This document shows positions 29,732 through 38,147 of a stretch of DNA of 64,000 nucleotides, in pieces (the first letter of the stretch is position 1; the number at the start of each line of letters is the position of its first letter). The notes beneath the pieces were generated by a model. The model had not been told where the DNA came from and did not search any database. It saw nothing but the letters and a program-made list of their open reading frames with translations. Both the position numbers and the translations under genes were made by a program. Location of the stretch: contig NZ_CP035807.1 of the NCBI RefSeq assembly GCF_008329945.1, positions 2,294,001 through 2,358,000 on the forward strand. Direction: 5' to 3'. Origin of the DNA: Thiospirochaeta perfilievii (GTDB lineage: Bacteria; Spirochaetota; Spirochaetia; DSM-2461).

Positions 29732-30953
29732 TTAACCTTTTTAATATCTGAATAAAGTTACTCTTTACACCCCTAGTTAAAATACCTATTTTAAAAAGTT
29801 TAGCTGAACCAAGTAGTACTAATATTAGGGATGTTAATAATATCGCAATGGAAATTACTATATTCATATTTCCTGGGCTGTCAATTAATAATCTTACACT
29901 CATTACAGATGATGAGGTAAAGGGTATATAACTTAAAACCCGAGCTAGTAATCCATTAGGGTTTGATATTATCCCTCCGCTAATAATCATCGGAGTCATT
30001 AACACTAGTTGTAGTGGTATTTGAACTTGACCTAGATTTTGTTCATTTTCAACATTTGCACCAATAGCTGCATATATAAAGAGATAAAAGAAGAATCCTA
30101 ATATAAAATATAAGAATATAAAAAATAGGTTTATAGGTGTGAATATAGTTATGTTTATTCCTAAGTCCATCATTGGAATAACAAATTTACCAACCATGGT
30201 TGCCATAAGCATCCAAACAAAAAACTGCAGTAGTCCTGCAAGGCCAGCTCCTAGAACCTTACCTAATAGTATAATAAAAGGTTTTACGCTACTTAGTAGA
30301 ATCTCAATAGTTTTATTTGTTCTCTCTCCTAAAATCGATCTTGCAACAGATAGTCCATAAATTAGGGAAGTCATCATTATTAGGATTGATATAACCATGC
30401 CTACAATCAAAACCGACTCATAACTTGAATCATCTACATCTCCATTGTCACTAACTTTTTTACTTAATATCCTTATCTCATCTAAAAGCCATTTACTATC
30501 TTTTTCCGAGATATCTAATTTCTCTAATTTTAATTTATATAGATAGTCATTTATAACATCCTTTATCTCATTAGAGTATTGAAAGTCAGTTCCTGTTGAT
30601 GAGTAGTAGGTTAATGATTTTGTGGTAATCAAGTTTTTTGGTAGTATAACAAAACCCTTAACAACTTCATTTATTACTAGGTTCATTCCCTCTCTCTCAG
30701 AAGATACCCTTATAACCTTAAGGTCCTTATCTAGTAAGTCACTCTCTATCCTATTTAAAATAGTCTCATCCTCCATGGATTGTATGGCTATAACAGCATT
30801 ACTCTCTGGCTCCGATGACTTAATAGCTATATAACTTGGAATAACAGTTATTGCACCAAACAGAATTGGCCCTAGAAAAGTCATAATGATAAACATTTTA
30901 CCCTTTGTTATCTCTCTAAACTCATGCTTAAATATTATATATAGTTTTTTCAT
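29721..30953 (-). CDS. ABC-2 type exporter permease (NatB/YhaP-like)
   Basis: A 410-residue integral membrane subunit. An N-terminal helix (about 20-42) is followed by a ~140-residue extracytoplasmic domain and then about five C-terminal hydrophobic helices, the usual ABC2_membrane_3 layout. The motif F-x-x-E-F-x-E-I-T-x-G-K-M at the N-terminus is typical of NatB-like exporters. It starts within the stop of the ATPase gene (4-bp ATGA overlap), so the pair forms one transporter. The substrate is unknown; NatAB-like systems are reported to export sodium or other small toxic molecules. Confidence 0.9.
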   Translation of the reverse strand: MKKLYIIFKHEFREITKGKMFIIMTFLGPILFGAITVIPSYIAIKSSEPESNAVIAIQSMEDETILNRIESDLLDKDLKVIRVSSEREGMNLVINEVVKGFVILPKNLITTKSLTYYSSTGTDFQYSNEIKDVINDYLYKLKLEKLDISEKDSKWLLDEIRILSKKVSDNGDVDDSSYESVLIVGMVISILIMMTSLIYGLSVARSILGERTNKTIEILLSSVKPFIILLGKVLGAGLAGLLQFFVWMLMATMVGKFVIPMMDLGINITIFTPINLFFIFLYFILGFFFYLFIYAAIGANVENEQNLGQVQIPLQLVLMTPMIISGGIISNPNGLLARVLSYIPFTSSSVMSVRLLIDSPGNMNIVISIAILLTSLILVLLGSAKLFKIGILTRGVKSNFIQILKRLITG

Positions 30954-31858
30954 AATAGATCTTCTCCTATAGAACTAATAAACACCTTATGAAGGGATGG
31001 AACTATTCTCTCATATCTTTTTATAGATATTTTATCTATAATATTTCTTAAAAAGCTATCTGCTAGCTCTTCATCCTTTAGTTCTACTTCTACATATCTA
31101 GGATATTTTATTATTGACTCTACTTCCTCCAGCGCCTCAATAAAAGAACCATCTCCATCAAATTCTAGGGCTATCATCTTGTTACCAAATGAGCTCTTAA
31201 TTTCAGATACAGAACCAGTAATAGCAGCTTCACCTCTGTTTAAAATCATAATATGGGAGCATATCTTCTCCGCCTGCTCCATAACATGGGTTGAAAAAAT
31301 TATGGTTTTCCCTGCATCTTTTAATAGTAGTATCGCTCCACGAAGCTTATCCATACTTAATGGGTCTAGCCCACTAAAGGGTTCATCTAATATTATTATT
31401 TCAGGGTCATGAATTATTGATGTTATAAATTGAACTTTCTGGCTCATCCCTTTAGATAACTCTTCTGTCTTTTTATATCTCCAGTCATGTAGATCAAAAT
31501 ATGTTAACCACTTCTCTATTTCCATCTCTAGTTGCTCTATAGAGCGACCCTTTAACATACCAAAATAGGTAATAAATTCGGTGACTGTAGACTTTTTATA
31601 CATCCCTCGCTCTTCTGGTAGATAACCTATCTTCTCGTTATCACTTGCTTTAAGCTTCTTTCCATCAAAGAGTATCTGTCCTGAATCTGGATCAAGGATA
31701 TTCATTATCATCTTTATAGTTGTGGATTTTCCTGCACCATTTGGTCCTAACAATCCAAATATCTCCCCTGGTTTAATTGAAAAGGAGATATCTTTTACTG
31801 CTTGAACACTGTCATACTTTTTATTTAGTTTTTTTAGTTCTATCAAATCTGGCTCCAT
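30950..31858 (-). CDS. ABC exporter ATP-binding protein (NatA-like)
   Basis: A 302-residue ABC ATPase. Walker A (GLLGPNGAGKST), a Q-loop region ending in GYLPEERGMY, the signature LSKGMSQKVQ, Walker B IIILDEPFSGLDP and the switch-His in STHVMEQAE are all intact. The C-terminal ~80 residues are the extension common in drug/Na+ exporter ATPases. It energises the permease encoded directly downstream. The upstream gap has a TTGACA (minus strand, 31902-31907), but the spacing to a -10 is not ideal. Confidence 0.93.
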   Translation of the reverse strand: MEPDLIELKKLNKKYDSVQAVKDISFSIKPGEIFGLLGPNGAGKSTTIKMIMNILDPDSGQILFDGKKLKASDNEKIGYLPEERGMYKKSTVTEFITYFGMLKGRSIEQLEMEIEKWLTYFDLHDWRYKKTEELSKGMSQKVQFITSIIHDPEIIILDEPFSGLDPLSMDKLRGAILLLKDAGKTIIFSTHVMEQAEKICSHIMILNRGEAAITGSVSEIKSSFGNKMIALEFDGDGSFIEALEEVESIIKYPRYVEVELKDEELADSFLRNIIDKISIKRYERIVPSLHKVFISSIGEDLL

Positions 31859-31913
31859 TTTTTATATGTAGTATAATATAAATTACCAAATATTATTTAA
31901 ATGTCAAGGGGGT

Positions 31914-33158
31914 TTAGTTTATTTTAGGAATCTCCTTCCATGATGTGGTATATCTAGGGGATAGCATCTCCCTTTTCATAAACCATTTTGAGTTTTTACT
32001 CTTATTTAGGTTACAGGTAACAGTCCCATTTCCGTATTTTTTATTAATTTCATTTACGCTAGTTTGTATTTTCTTAAACCTGGGGTCCTTTAGGGTAAAA
32101 AGGTCTGGAGTAATCTCCTTTGATGTTCTTAAATCACTTAAAAGTACACTTGTTTTTTTATATAGATACCCCATCTTATATATCTGTTTAATTCCCATGT
32201 CAGCTGCTTTTATAAAGTCTGGGAGATAGTCTGAGTAATCCTCAAGGTCTATGGTTATAGAGTTACTATACTGTTTATCCTTGTTTCTAAATCTATTTGT
32301 AGTTAGATATATAGTTATTGATTTACCCTTTAGATTCTGTCTTGTCATTTTATTAAAAGCGTCGTGAACGTAACTTTTTGTAGCCTCAAGTAAATTCTCT
32401 AAATCTTTAATCGGTTCTCCAAAGCTTTTTGAACTCATAATAGCTCTGTTCTCTTTTACCTCTGTTTCAAACTCAATAGAGGGTCTACCCTCTAACTCCC
32501 ACTTAGTTCTAAGAGAAACAATACTTAGGTGTTTTTTTATCCACCAATCATCTAATTGTATAAAGTCATAGGCTGTAAAAACATTTCGACTACGAAGAAA
32601 AAGTGAAATTTGTCTTCCAATACCCCATACATCCTCTATAGCAGTATCCCTTAGAATATCCTCTCTTATCTCCTCCCTAATCCAATATATTCCTTCTCTA
32701 TTTTTTTTCCCAATATGATTTGCAATCTTAGCCAATGTTTTTGTCTGGGCTAATCCTATAGAAACTGTCATGCCTGTCCACTGTTTTATTTTAAGTCTAA
32801 GATTATAAGCCTCCTCTACAGGGTCAATAAAATCCCAGTTAGCAAAGGCCTCATCTATAGAGTAGATCTCTGTTTTATCTGTAGAGTCCATTATTATACT
32901 CATTATTCTTCTGGATATATCCCCATATAATGCGTAGTTTGAGGAGAATACTTCTACATTGTTCCTTTCAAATAGATCTTTTAATTTAAAAAGAGGTGTG
33001 CCCCGTGGTATCTTTAGCTTTTTAGCTTCGCTGCTCATGGCGACAATGCAACCATCGTTATTAGACAGGACTACCACAGGTCGATCTCTTAAGTCTGGGC
33101 GGAAAATTTTCTCACATGAAGCGTAAAATGAGTTGCAGTCGATTAGGGATATCGGCAC
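31914..33158 (-). CDS. umuC: DNA polymerase V catalytic subunit, Y-family
   Basis: A 414-residue Y-family translesion polymerase. The catalytic acidic residues are intact: Asp7 in LIDCNSFYASCE and Asp102/Glu103 in YSIDEAF. The helix-hairpin region follows (EDVWGIGRQ), then the little-finger domain (SKSFGEP). Length matches E. coli UmuC (422). It shares the TA/ATG junction with umuD (33158), so umuDC is one operon, expressed on DNA damage in other bacteria and here preceded by a palindromic operator. It copies past lesions at the cost of mutations. Confidence 0.95.
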   Translation of the reverse strand: MPISLIDCNSFYASCEKIFRPDLRDRPVVVLSNNDGCIVAMSSEAKKLKIPRGTPLFKLKDLFERNNVEVFSSNYALYGDISRRIMSIIMDSTDKTEIYSIDEAFANWDFIDPVEEAYNLRLKIKQWTGMTVSIGLAQTKTLAKIANHIGKKNREGIYWIREEIREDILRDTAIEDVWGIGRQISLFLRSRNVFTAYDFIQLDDWWIKKHLSIVSLRTKWELEGRPSIEFETEVKENRAIMSSKSFGEPIKDLENLLEATKSYVHDAFNKMTRQNLKGKSITIYLTTNRFRNKDKQYSNSITIDLEDYSDYLPDFIKAADMGIKQIYKMGYLYKKTSVLLSDLRTSKEITPDLFTLKDPRFKKIQTSVNEINKKYGNGTVTCNLNKSKNSKWFMKREMLSPRYTTSWKEIPKIN

Positions 33159-33550
33159 TACTTATCCCCTCTAAAGTTATGTATTGTAAAAGTTACCACC
33201 CCCCAAATTATAAAATCATCACTGGTAGTTATATCAATAATTGGGTAGTTAGGGTTTTCGGGGTATAAAAAAAAGTCGTTCCCTTTTTTTATAAACCTTT
33301 TTACTGTAAATTCTTTATCTAATGATGCTATAATAATATCATTAGATTTTGGAGTGATAGATCTATCTATAATCATAATGTCTCCAGGGAGAATGCCTGC
33401 ATTTATCATAGAGTCACCTTGGGCTCTTACGGCGTAAGTTGCAGCTTTATTGTGTACAAGATATTTATTAAAGTCTAAGTCCGACTCTATATAATCTGTT
33501 GCAGGAGAAGGAAACCCTGCTTTTATGGTGTTCATGAATAGTGGTATCAT
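33158..33550 (-). CDS. umuD: UmuD, self-cleaving LexA-like (S24) accessory subunit of Pol V
   Basis: A 130-residue S24 peptidase-like protein with the Ser-Lys dyad intact (Ser47 in GDSM, Lys84 in FTVKRF). The cleavage region reads KA-GFPSPA, equivalent to the Cys-Gly site of E. coli UmuD, here Ala11-Gly12. The removable arm is therefore only 11 residues, against 24 in E. coli. After RecA-stimulated cleavage the product would join UmuC. The ATG has no Shine-Dalgarno and lies 6 nt after a -10 element. An alternative start at Met6 would leave an even shorter arm. Confidence 0.92.
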   Translation of the reverse strand: MIPLFMNTIKAGFPSPATDYIESDLDFNKYLVHNKAATYAVRAQGDSMINAGILPGDIMIIDRSITPKSNDIIIASLDKEFTVKRFIKKGNDFFLYPENPNYPIIDITTSDDFIIWGVVTFTIHNFRGDK

Positions 33551-33556
33551 ATTTTA

Positions 33557-33574
33557 ACTATACATCTGTATAGT
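33557..33574. promoter_or_regulatory. 18-bp palindromic operator (likely LexA-type SOS box) at umuDC
   Basis: ACTATACA-TC-TGTATAGT has perfect 8-bp arms around a 2-bp centre. It covers the -10 hexamer of the umuD promoter, the expected place for repressor binding. It matches neither the E. coli (CTGT-N8-ACAG) nor the Bacillus (GAAC-N4-GTTC) consensus. Identity of the binder is inferred from context. Confidence 0.65.
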
Positions 33575-33585
33575 AATATTTACAA
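33557..33585 (-). promoter_or_regulatory. umuDC promoter
   Basis: On the minus strand TTGTAA (33580-33585), a 17-bp spacer and TATAGT (33557-33562). The ATG starts 6 nt after the -10, which puts the expected transcription start at or beside the start codon. Confidence 0.6.
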
Positions 33586-33601
33586 TCTGTTTGGAGTTTA
33601 A

Positions 33602-34813
33602 ATGAGTAAAGATATAAGCAAAATAAGAATCCCTCTACTTGTTACAGGTATAGTTCTTTTTTTTATGTTGGCTATAAGTACATTCACCCAGGGAAATTTA
33701 GATGAGGATTATATTGGATTTCAACTCTTTCGCAACAACCTAACTGTAAATAACATTTCTATAAGAGTTGGGGATAAAGATAATTTAGACTATGTTATGA
33801 ACCAATTAGATTTAAGTTTTTATCTCTTTAAGGATTCTGCATTTTTCTACTTATATAGGCTTGTAGATAAGGATTATGACCTAATATTAACCTCCTTAGA
33901 GGAGGAGTGGAAAACCATTTTTTATCAATATTTTAGGTCAGAGGTAATTGATTTTGATATATTGAATAGCAGTTTGGATAAATTATTAGGCTATGTTGAT
34001 ATTGTTAATGGGGTTCTTACAACAGTTGGTCATAATTGGAGAATCTTTTATAAGGTTTTATTAAGTCTAAACTTAGTGATTTTTATTCTTCTACTAATCG
34101 CTTTTTACCATTTAAGCAGTGGGAATTTAAACAATAATTCCAATGGGATAATGAGTGTAAGAAATGCTCTTATTGAGGGACAGGAGCAGGAGAGACTAAG
34201 AATCTCCCTTGAGTTACACGATAAGGTTGCCCAGGATCTATTTGCATGTAGAATGTTAATAAAGGATATATCTTCATCTAGCAAGGATGAGATGCTCCTA
34301 TCGTCAATAAAAAAGTCACTATCCCTATTAGATACTTCAATTAAAGAGGTAAGGGATATGTCCTATACCCTAAGACCTCCTGCCCTTCAAGCTATTGGTT
34401 TAGATAGTGCCATACAGAGTTATGTAGATAATTTTTCTGGAAAAATAGATACCCCTATAAGTTTTAAGGCTGTAGGTTTGGTTAATAAAAATATTGATGA
34501 AACTGTTAGCATAAACCTCTATAGAATACTACAAGAGACACTAAATAATACTGCTAAACACGCCCATGCAGAAAATATTGATATTAAACTAATATATACC
34601 TATCCATATCTCCTTCTAAAAATTGAAGATGATGGTGTTGGTTTTAAATATGTTAAATCTGAGAGTAAGGTTCGTGGGCGAAATAAACTAGGGCTTCCAG
34701 GAATAAAAGAGAGGGTATCTCTTTTAGGTGGAGAGTTAATTATAAATACAGATAAAGGAGAAGGAACTAAAATTCTAATTAAAGTTCCTGTTGTTGGAAA
34801 TGAAAAAGTGTAA
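33602..34813 (+). CDS. Two-component sensor histidine kinase (NarX/DegS-like, HisKA_3)
   Basis: A 403-residue membrane kinase. TM1 (about 10-27) and TM2 (about 146-168) enclose a ~118-residue extracytoplasmic sensor of unknown ligand. The HisKA_3 dimerisation helix carries the phospho-acceptor His in SLELHDKVAQDLF (about residue 206), and the HATPase_c domain shows the N box (NTAKHAHA), DDGVGF and GLPGIKERV (G boxes). Its 3' end overlaps the response regulator start by 14 bp, so the partner is certain by context. SD TTGGAG precedes the ATG. The gene is divergent from umuDC across 51 bp that contain the palindromic operator. Confidence 0.93.
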   Translation: MSKDISKIRIPLLVTGIVLFFMLAISTFTQGNLDEDYIGFQLFRNNLTVNNISIRVGDKDNLDYVMNQLDLSFYLFKDSAFFYLYRLVDKDYDLILTSLEEEWKTIFYQYFRSEVIDFDILNSSLDKLLGYVDIVNGVLTTVGHNWRIFYKVLLSLNLVIFILLLIAFYHLSSGNLNNNSNGIMSVRNALIEGQEQERLRISLELHDKVAQDLFACRMLIKDISSSSKDEMLLSSIKKSLSLLDTSIKEVRDMSYTLRPPALQAIGLDSAIQSYVDNFSGKIDTPISFKAVGLVNKNIDETVSINLYRILQETLNNTAKHAHAENIDIKLIYTYPYLLLKIEDDGVGFKYVKSESKVRGRNKLGLPGIKERVSLLGGELIINTDKGEGTKILIKVPVVGNEKV

Positions 34814-35462
34814 TGTAATGTTAGTGGATGATCATCCTTTTTTAAGAGCAGGTCTCCGGGAAGTTATTAAAGAGAAAGATAATTACGAGGTTGTAGCTGA
34901 AGCTTCAAATATAAGCGAAGCTATGGAAGAGTTTAATGAAAAACTTCCAGATGTTGTCGTTCTAGATATAAACCTAGGAGCAGAGTCAGGATTAGACCTT
35001 ATACAGCCTTTTAAAGATATGAAAAGTGATGTAGGCATCTTAGTTCTAAGTATGTACGAAGATTATGAATACCTAAGAAAAGCCTTTACTGCCGGAGCAA
35101 ACGGTTATGTTGTTAAGGGGTCTGAGACCGATATTGTACTCTCTGGAATATCTGTAGTCTCATCTGGAGAAACATTTTTAGGACCTAAGATGGCAGGAAT
35201 TCTAGTAAAGAGAGTTCTGGAGAAGGGGAATATTCCCTCCTCTGAAGAGGAGAATGATCGTTATGACTCCTTAACGGATAGGGAGCAGCAAATCTTTAGA
35301 CTTCTTGTAAATGGTCTTACATCGAAACAGATTGGTAAAGAGTTATTTATTAGTTCAAAAACTGTAGATAATCATAAGAGTAAAATTATGAGCAAACTAG
35401 AGGTCCACAACTCTGTAGGGCTATTTAGATTTGCTACAAAAATAGGGTTATTGGATAGTTAA
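34800..35462 (+). CDS. NarL/FixJ-family response regulator
   Basis: About 220 residues: a receiver domain with the acidic pair DD near the N-terminus (VMLVDDHPFL), the phospho-acceptor Asp in VVLDINLG, the Thr/Ser position in VLSMYED and a Lys in YVVKGS, then a LuxR-type HTH (LTDREQQIFRLLVNGLTSKQIGKELFIS). I place the start at ATG 34800 (MKKCNVMLVDD) rather than the TTG at 34791, because it begins directly before the first receiver strand. Overlaps the kinase gene and is followed by the RNase gene after 1 bp. Confidence 0.93.
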   Translation: MKKCNVMLVDDHPFLRAGLREVIKEKDNYEVVAEASNISEAMEEFNEKLPDVVVLDINLGAESGLDLIQPFKDMKSDVGILVLSMYEDYEYLRKAFTAGANGYVVKGSETDIVLSGISVVSSGETFLGPKMAGILVKRVLEKGNIPSSEEENDRYDSLTDREQQIFRLLVNGLTSKQIGKELFISSKTVDNHKSKIMSKLEVHNSVGLFRFATKIGLLDS

Positions 35463-35463
35463 T

Positions 35464-37284
35464 GTGTTAGAACCAAAAAAAGAGTCACTTATAATATATA
35501 AAGGTCAACCTGGGAAAATAGTTAATGTTGATAAAAAAATTGATATAAAATTAGCTGATGGTAGTGGAAAAAAAGTAAGGGAGAAAGACTTTACCCTACT
35601 CCATCCGGGACCTGTAAAGTCCCTTAACATCCCTAGTTTAGATTGTAATATAGAGGAGGTTTGGACTCTATTGCAGGGGGAGAGTGTTTCACTTTTTGAT
35701 TTAGCAGAGTTTCTTTATGGAGATTCTGATTTAAACTCAGTTTATAACGCCTATCTCCACCTGGAGGAAAATCTTTATTTTTCAGGTTCTCTAGAAGAGA
35801 TAATATGCAACTCAAAAGAGTTTATAGAAGAGGTTCAGGAGAGGGAGCTTCTAAAGTCTCAAAAAGCTGAAGAGTATAATAGCTCATTAAAACGTCTCTC
35901 TATGGGGACTTGGATTGAAGAAGATGAAAATGCATTACGAGAGATTGAAGGAGTTGTTTTAGAACAACGTAGTGGAAGTAAGATATTAAAAAGTCTAGGG
36001 ATTAAAGAGAGCCCTGAGAGTGCCCATAAATTCCTAATTAAAATTGGTTATTGGACTATAGAGAATAACCCCTTCCCTGGAAGGCTAGGAGTATCTCTTA
36101 AGTCAACTGTTAAGAAGGATGATTTTATTTTATCTAAAAATAGTCTAGATCTTACCCATTTAAAATCCTATGCGATTGATGATGAGGGCAGTACGGACCC
36201 AGATGATGCTATCTCTTTAGAGAATGGAAATAGGGTATGGGTTCATATTACAGATGTAGCATCTCTTATTCCAAATGGTTCAAACGGGGATATAGATGCT
36301 TCTTCAAAGGGGTCAAACCTCTACCTACCCACAGAGACAGTACATATGTTACCAAAGGAGGTAACTGATATACAGGCACTCGGCTCCTTAGAAGGGAATA
36401 ATGCTATATCATATATGGTGGAGTTTGATGAAGATTATAACATAATAAATAGGGAGGTTCATCTTACTCTAGTTAAGGTCTCAAGGTTGTCTTATAGTGA
36501 GGTTGAGAGTCAAAGAGAGTCTGAAGATTTTAAACCTCTCTATAATTTAGCCCACAAGTTAAAAGATAAGAGGGAGGCTAATGGAGCTCTAACAATCTCT
36601 CTGCCTGAGGTTAAAATGAGGGTTGATGATAAGGGGAATATTGATATAAAACCAATTGGAGGGATAGAGAGTCGTAATATTGTTAGTGAATTTATGTTAT
36701 TAGCAGGGGAGACTGCGGCAATCTTCTGTAGGGATAACAGTATTCCAATACCCTATGCAACCCAACAACCTCCCGAGGCAAAGGGAGCTCCGGAGAACAA
36801 CTTAGCTTCTATGTTTATATGGAGGCGGAAGTTTAAAAGGGGTGAAACAAAGTATAGTCCTGAACCCCATGCAGGGCTTGGTCTACAGCTATATACAAGG
36901 GCTACTAGTCCTTTAAGAAGATATTCCGACCTAGTTGTTAATCAGCAGATAAGAAGCTTTTTATTAGGAGAGAGTTGTATGACACAGGATGAGGTCCTGC
37001 TTAAAGTATCCCCATCTATTGAGTCGATGAAGAGACTCTCTGTATGTGAAAGGTTGTCAAACTATCACTGGAAATTGGTCTATTTAAGCAGGTTTAAGGA
37101 TAGTATATATGTTGGTACTTTTGTGGAGAAGAAGGATAAGGGGGTAGGGGTTCTGCTAATTGAGGATCTAGCCTTAGAGGTGACAATTCCAATGAACGAG
37201 TTTCCTGAATTAAACAGTAAAGTGAATCTGAAAATAAAAAAGATAGATGTACCAGCTGGAGTTGTTACTTTTCAGAGTTGTTAA
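35464..37284 (+). CDS. RNase II/R-family 3'-5' exoribonuclease
   Basis: A 606-residue RNB-domain exonuclease. The catalytic acidic cluster AIDDEGSTDPDDAIS lies near residues 237-251, and the conserved YTRATSPLRRYSDL RNA-binding motif near 477-490. The N-terminal ~50 residues look like a small SH3-like barrel in place of the classical pair of cold-shock domains, and the C-terminal S1-like part is short, as in cyanobacterial/chloroplast-type RNase II proteins. It would degrade single-stranded RNA. Starts with GTG one base after the response regulator stop; it overlaps the convergent nucleotidyltransferase gene by 20 bp. Confidence 0.88.
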   Translation: MLEPKKESLIIYKGQPGKIVNVDKKIDIKLADGSGKKVREKDFTLLHPGPVKSLNIPSLDCNIEEVWTLLQGESVSLFDLAEFLYGDSDLNSVYNAYLHLEENLYFSGSLEEIICNSKEFIEEVQERELLKSQKAEEYNSSLKRLSMGTWIEEDENALREIEGVVLEQRSGSKILKSLGIKESPESAHKFLIKIGYWTIENNPFPGRLGVSLKSTVKKDDFILSKNSLDLTHLKSYAIDDEGSTDPDDAISLENGNRVWVHITDVASLIPNGSNGDIDASSKGSNLYLPTETVHMLPKEVTDIQALGSLEGNNAISYMVEFDEDYNIINREVHLTLVKVSRLSYSEVESQRESEDFKPLYNLAHKLKDKREANGALTISLPEVKMRVDDKGNIDIKPIGGIESRNIVSEFMLLAGETAAIFCRDNSIPIPYATQQPPEAKGAPENNLASMFIWRRKFKRGETKYSPEPHAGLGLQLYTRATSPLRRYSDLVVNQQIRSFLLGESCMTQDEVLLKVSPSIESMKRLSVCERLSNYHWKLVYLSRFKDSIYVGTFVEKKDKGVGVLLIEDLALEVTIPMNEFPELNSKVNLKIKKIDVPAGVVTFQSC

Positions 37285-37708
37285 AAAATACCTTTACATG
37301 GTCCGGGAGGTAGTGTATATGCTTTTTATAGTTATCTCGAATCTCTGTAGCACTAATTGGAGTTATCTCCCTCTTATGGTCGAATTTAAGATGTTTCACT
37401 CCAAGGTAGTCAGCTAGAGTATCTCCATAAGTTTCAGATGAGATAATAGAGTCTAGGTTTGGATACTCTTCCTTTACAAATTTGCACCATGCAGAAGTTC
37501 TGTCTCTCTGGGGGAGTGCATTTATATTGTCTCTATATGTAACATCAACACTAATGTTTTTATACTCTTTGTAATGCTCTAATAACCATGAATACCGTAA
37601 CTCCGCTTCTATAGGATCATCTTTAGAAGCTACAAGTAGTAGAGTTATTTTTTTACAGTATTTTAGGCCATAATCAATTAAATTAAGGTGTCCTGTATGT
37701 AAGGGCAT
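37265..37708 (-). CDS. NadR/NMNAT-like nucleotidyltransferase; start uncertain
   Basis: A 147-residue (from ATG 37708) cytidylyltransferase-like protein resembling the NMN adenylyltransferase domain of NadR: HTGHLNL (HxGH) and a late ISATEIR motif. Family members begin with G-x-F/G-K-F before P-x-H-x-G-H. Here GIIIGKF is encoded in frame just upstream of the first ATG, but no ATG, GTG or TTG precedes it before an in-frame TAG; only ATA/ATT codons are available (ATT at 37718-37720). The natural start is therefore probably a non-AUG codon next to the yjbQ stop (37723), or the ATG form is shortened. Substrate (NMN or other) is inferred from similarity only. No NadR kinase domain is present. Confidence 0.75.
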   Translation of the reverse strand: MPLHTGHLNLIDYGLKYCKKITLLLVASKDDPIEAELRYSWLLEHYKEYKNISVDVTYRDNINALPQRDRTSAWCKFVKEEYPNLDSIISSETYGDTLADYLGVKHLKFDHKREITPISATEIRDNYKKHIHYLPDHVKVFFNNSEK

Positions 37709-37722
37709 AAATTTTCCAATTA

Positions 37723-38142
37723 TTATCCCATTATTGTAGCAATTATCCGTCTTGATCCCCCACTATTTCTATGTTCTCCAAGGTATATCCCTTGCCATGT
37801 CCCAAGGTTTAACTTCCCGTTTGTAATTGGGATGGATATATTTGTACCTATTATAGATGTTTTTATATGGGCAGGCATATCATCATCCCCTTCATAGTTA
37901 TGTTCAAAATATTGGGTAGGCTCTTTTATTAACTTATTAAAAAAATTCTCCATATCCCGCCTAACTTCAGGAGCAGCACACTCATTTATAGATATAGAAG
38001 CTGATGTATGTTTAATATGAAGATTAATTATTCCATATTTAAAATTTGATATTTCAAAAAGGGAGGATACTATTTCATCTGTAATCAGATGGAATCCCCG
38101 GGGTTTTGGTCTTAAAGTGATCTCTTTTTGTATTATACTCAT
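37723..38142 (-). CDS. yjbQ: YjbQ/UPF0047 family protein
   Basis: A 139-residue member of the UPF0047 family; E. coli YjbQ has weak thiamine-phosphate synthase activity, though its true role is unsettled. The family signature is intact: HIKHTSASISINE, then HNYEGDDDMPAHIKTSIIG, LGTWQGIYLGEHR and a C-terminal RRIIATIMG. Histidines of the putative metal pocket are present. Full family length. It starts 5 bp after the stop of the HPr-like gene and its end abuts the nucleotidyltransferase, so the three form an operon. Confidence 0.9.
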   Translation of the reverse strand: MSIIQKEITLRPKPRGFHLITDEIVSSLFEISNFKYGIINLHIKHTSASISINECAAPEVRRDMENFFNKLIKEPTQYFEHNYEGDDDMPAHIKTSIIGTNISIPITNGKLNLGTWQGIYLGEHRNSGGSRRIIATIMG

Positions 38143-38147
38143 TACAA

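Noticed and set aside
29721-33158. ABC exporter plus umuDC as a mobile or defence island
   Set aside because: No integrase, repeats, tRNA junction or composition shift is visible; both are ordinary chromosomal operons.
34791-34799. TTG start for the response regulator
   Set aside because: The ATG at 34800 fits the receiver domain N-terminus better.
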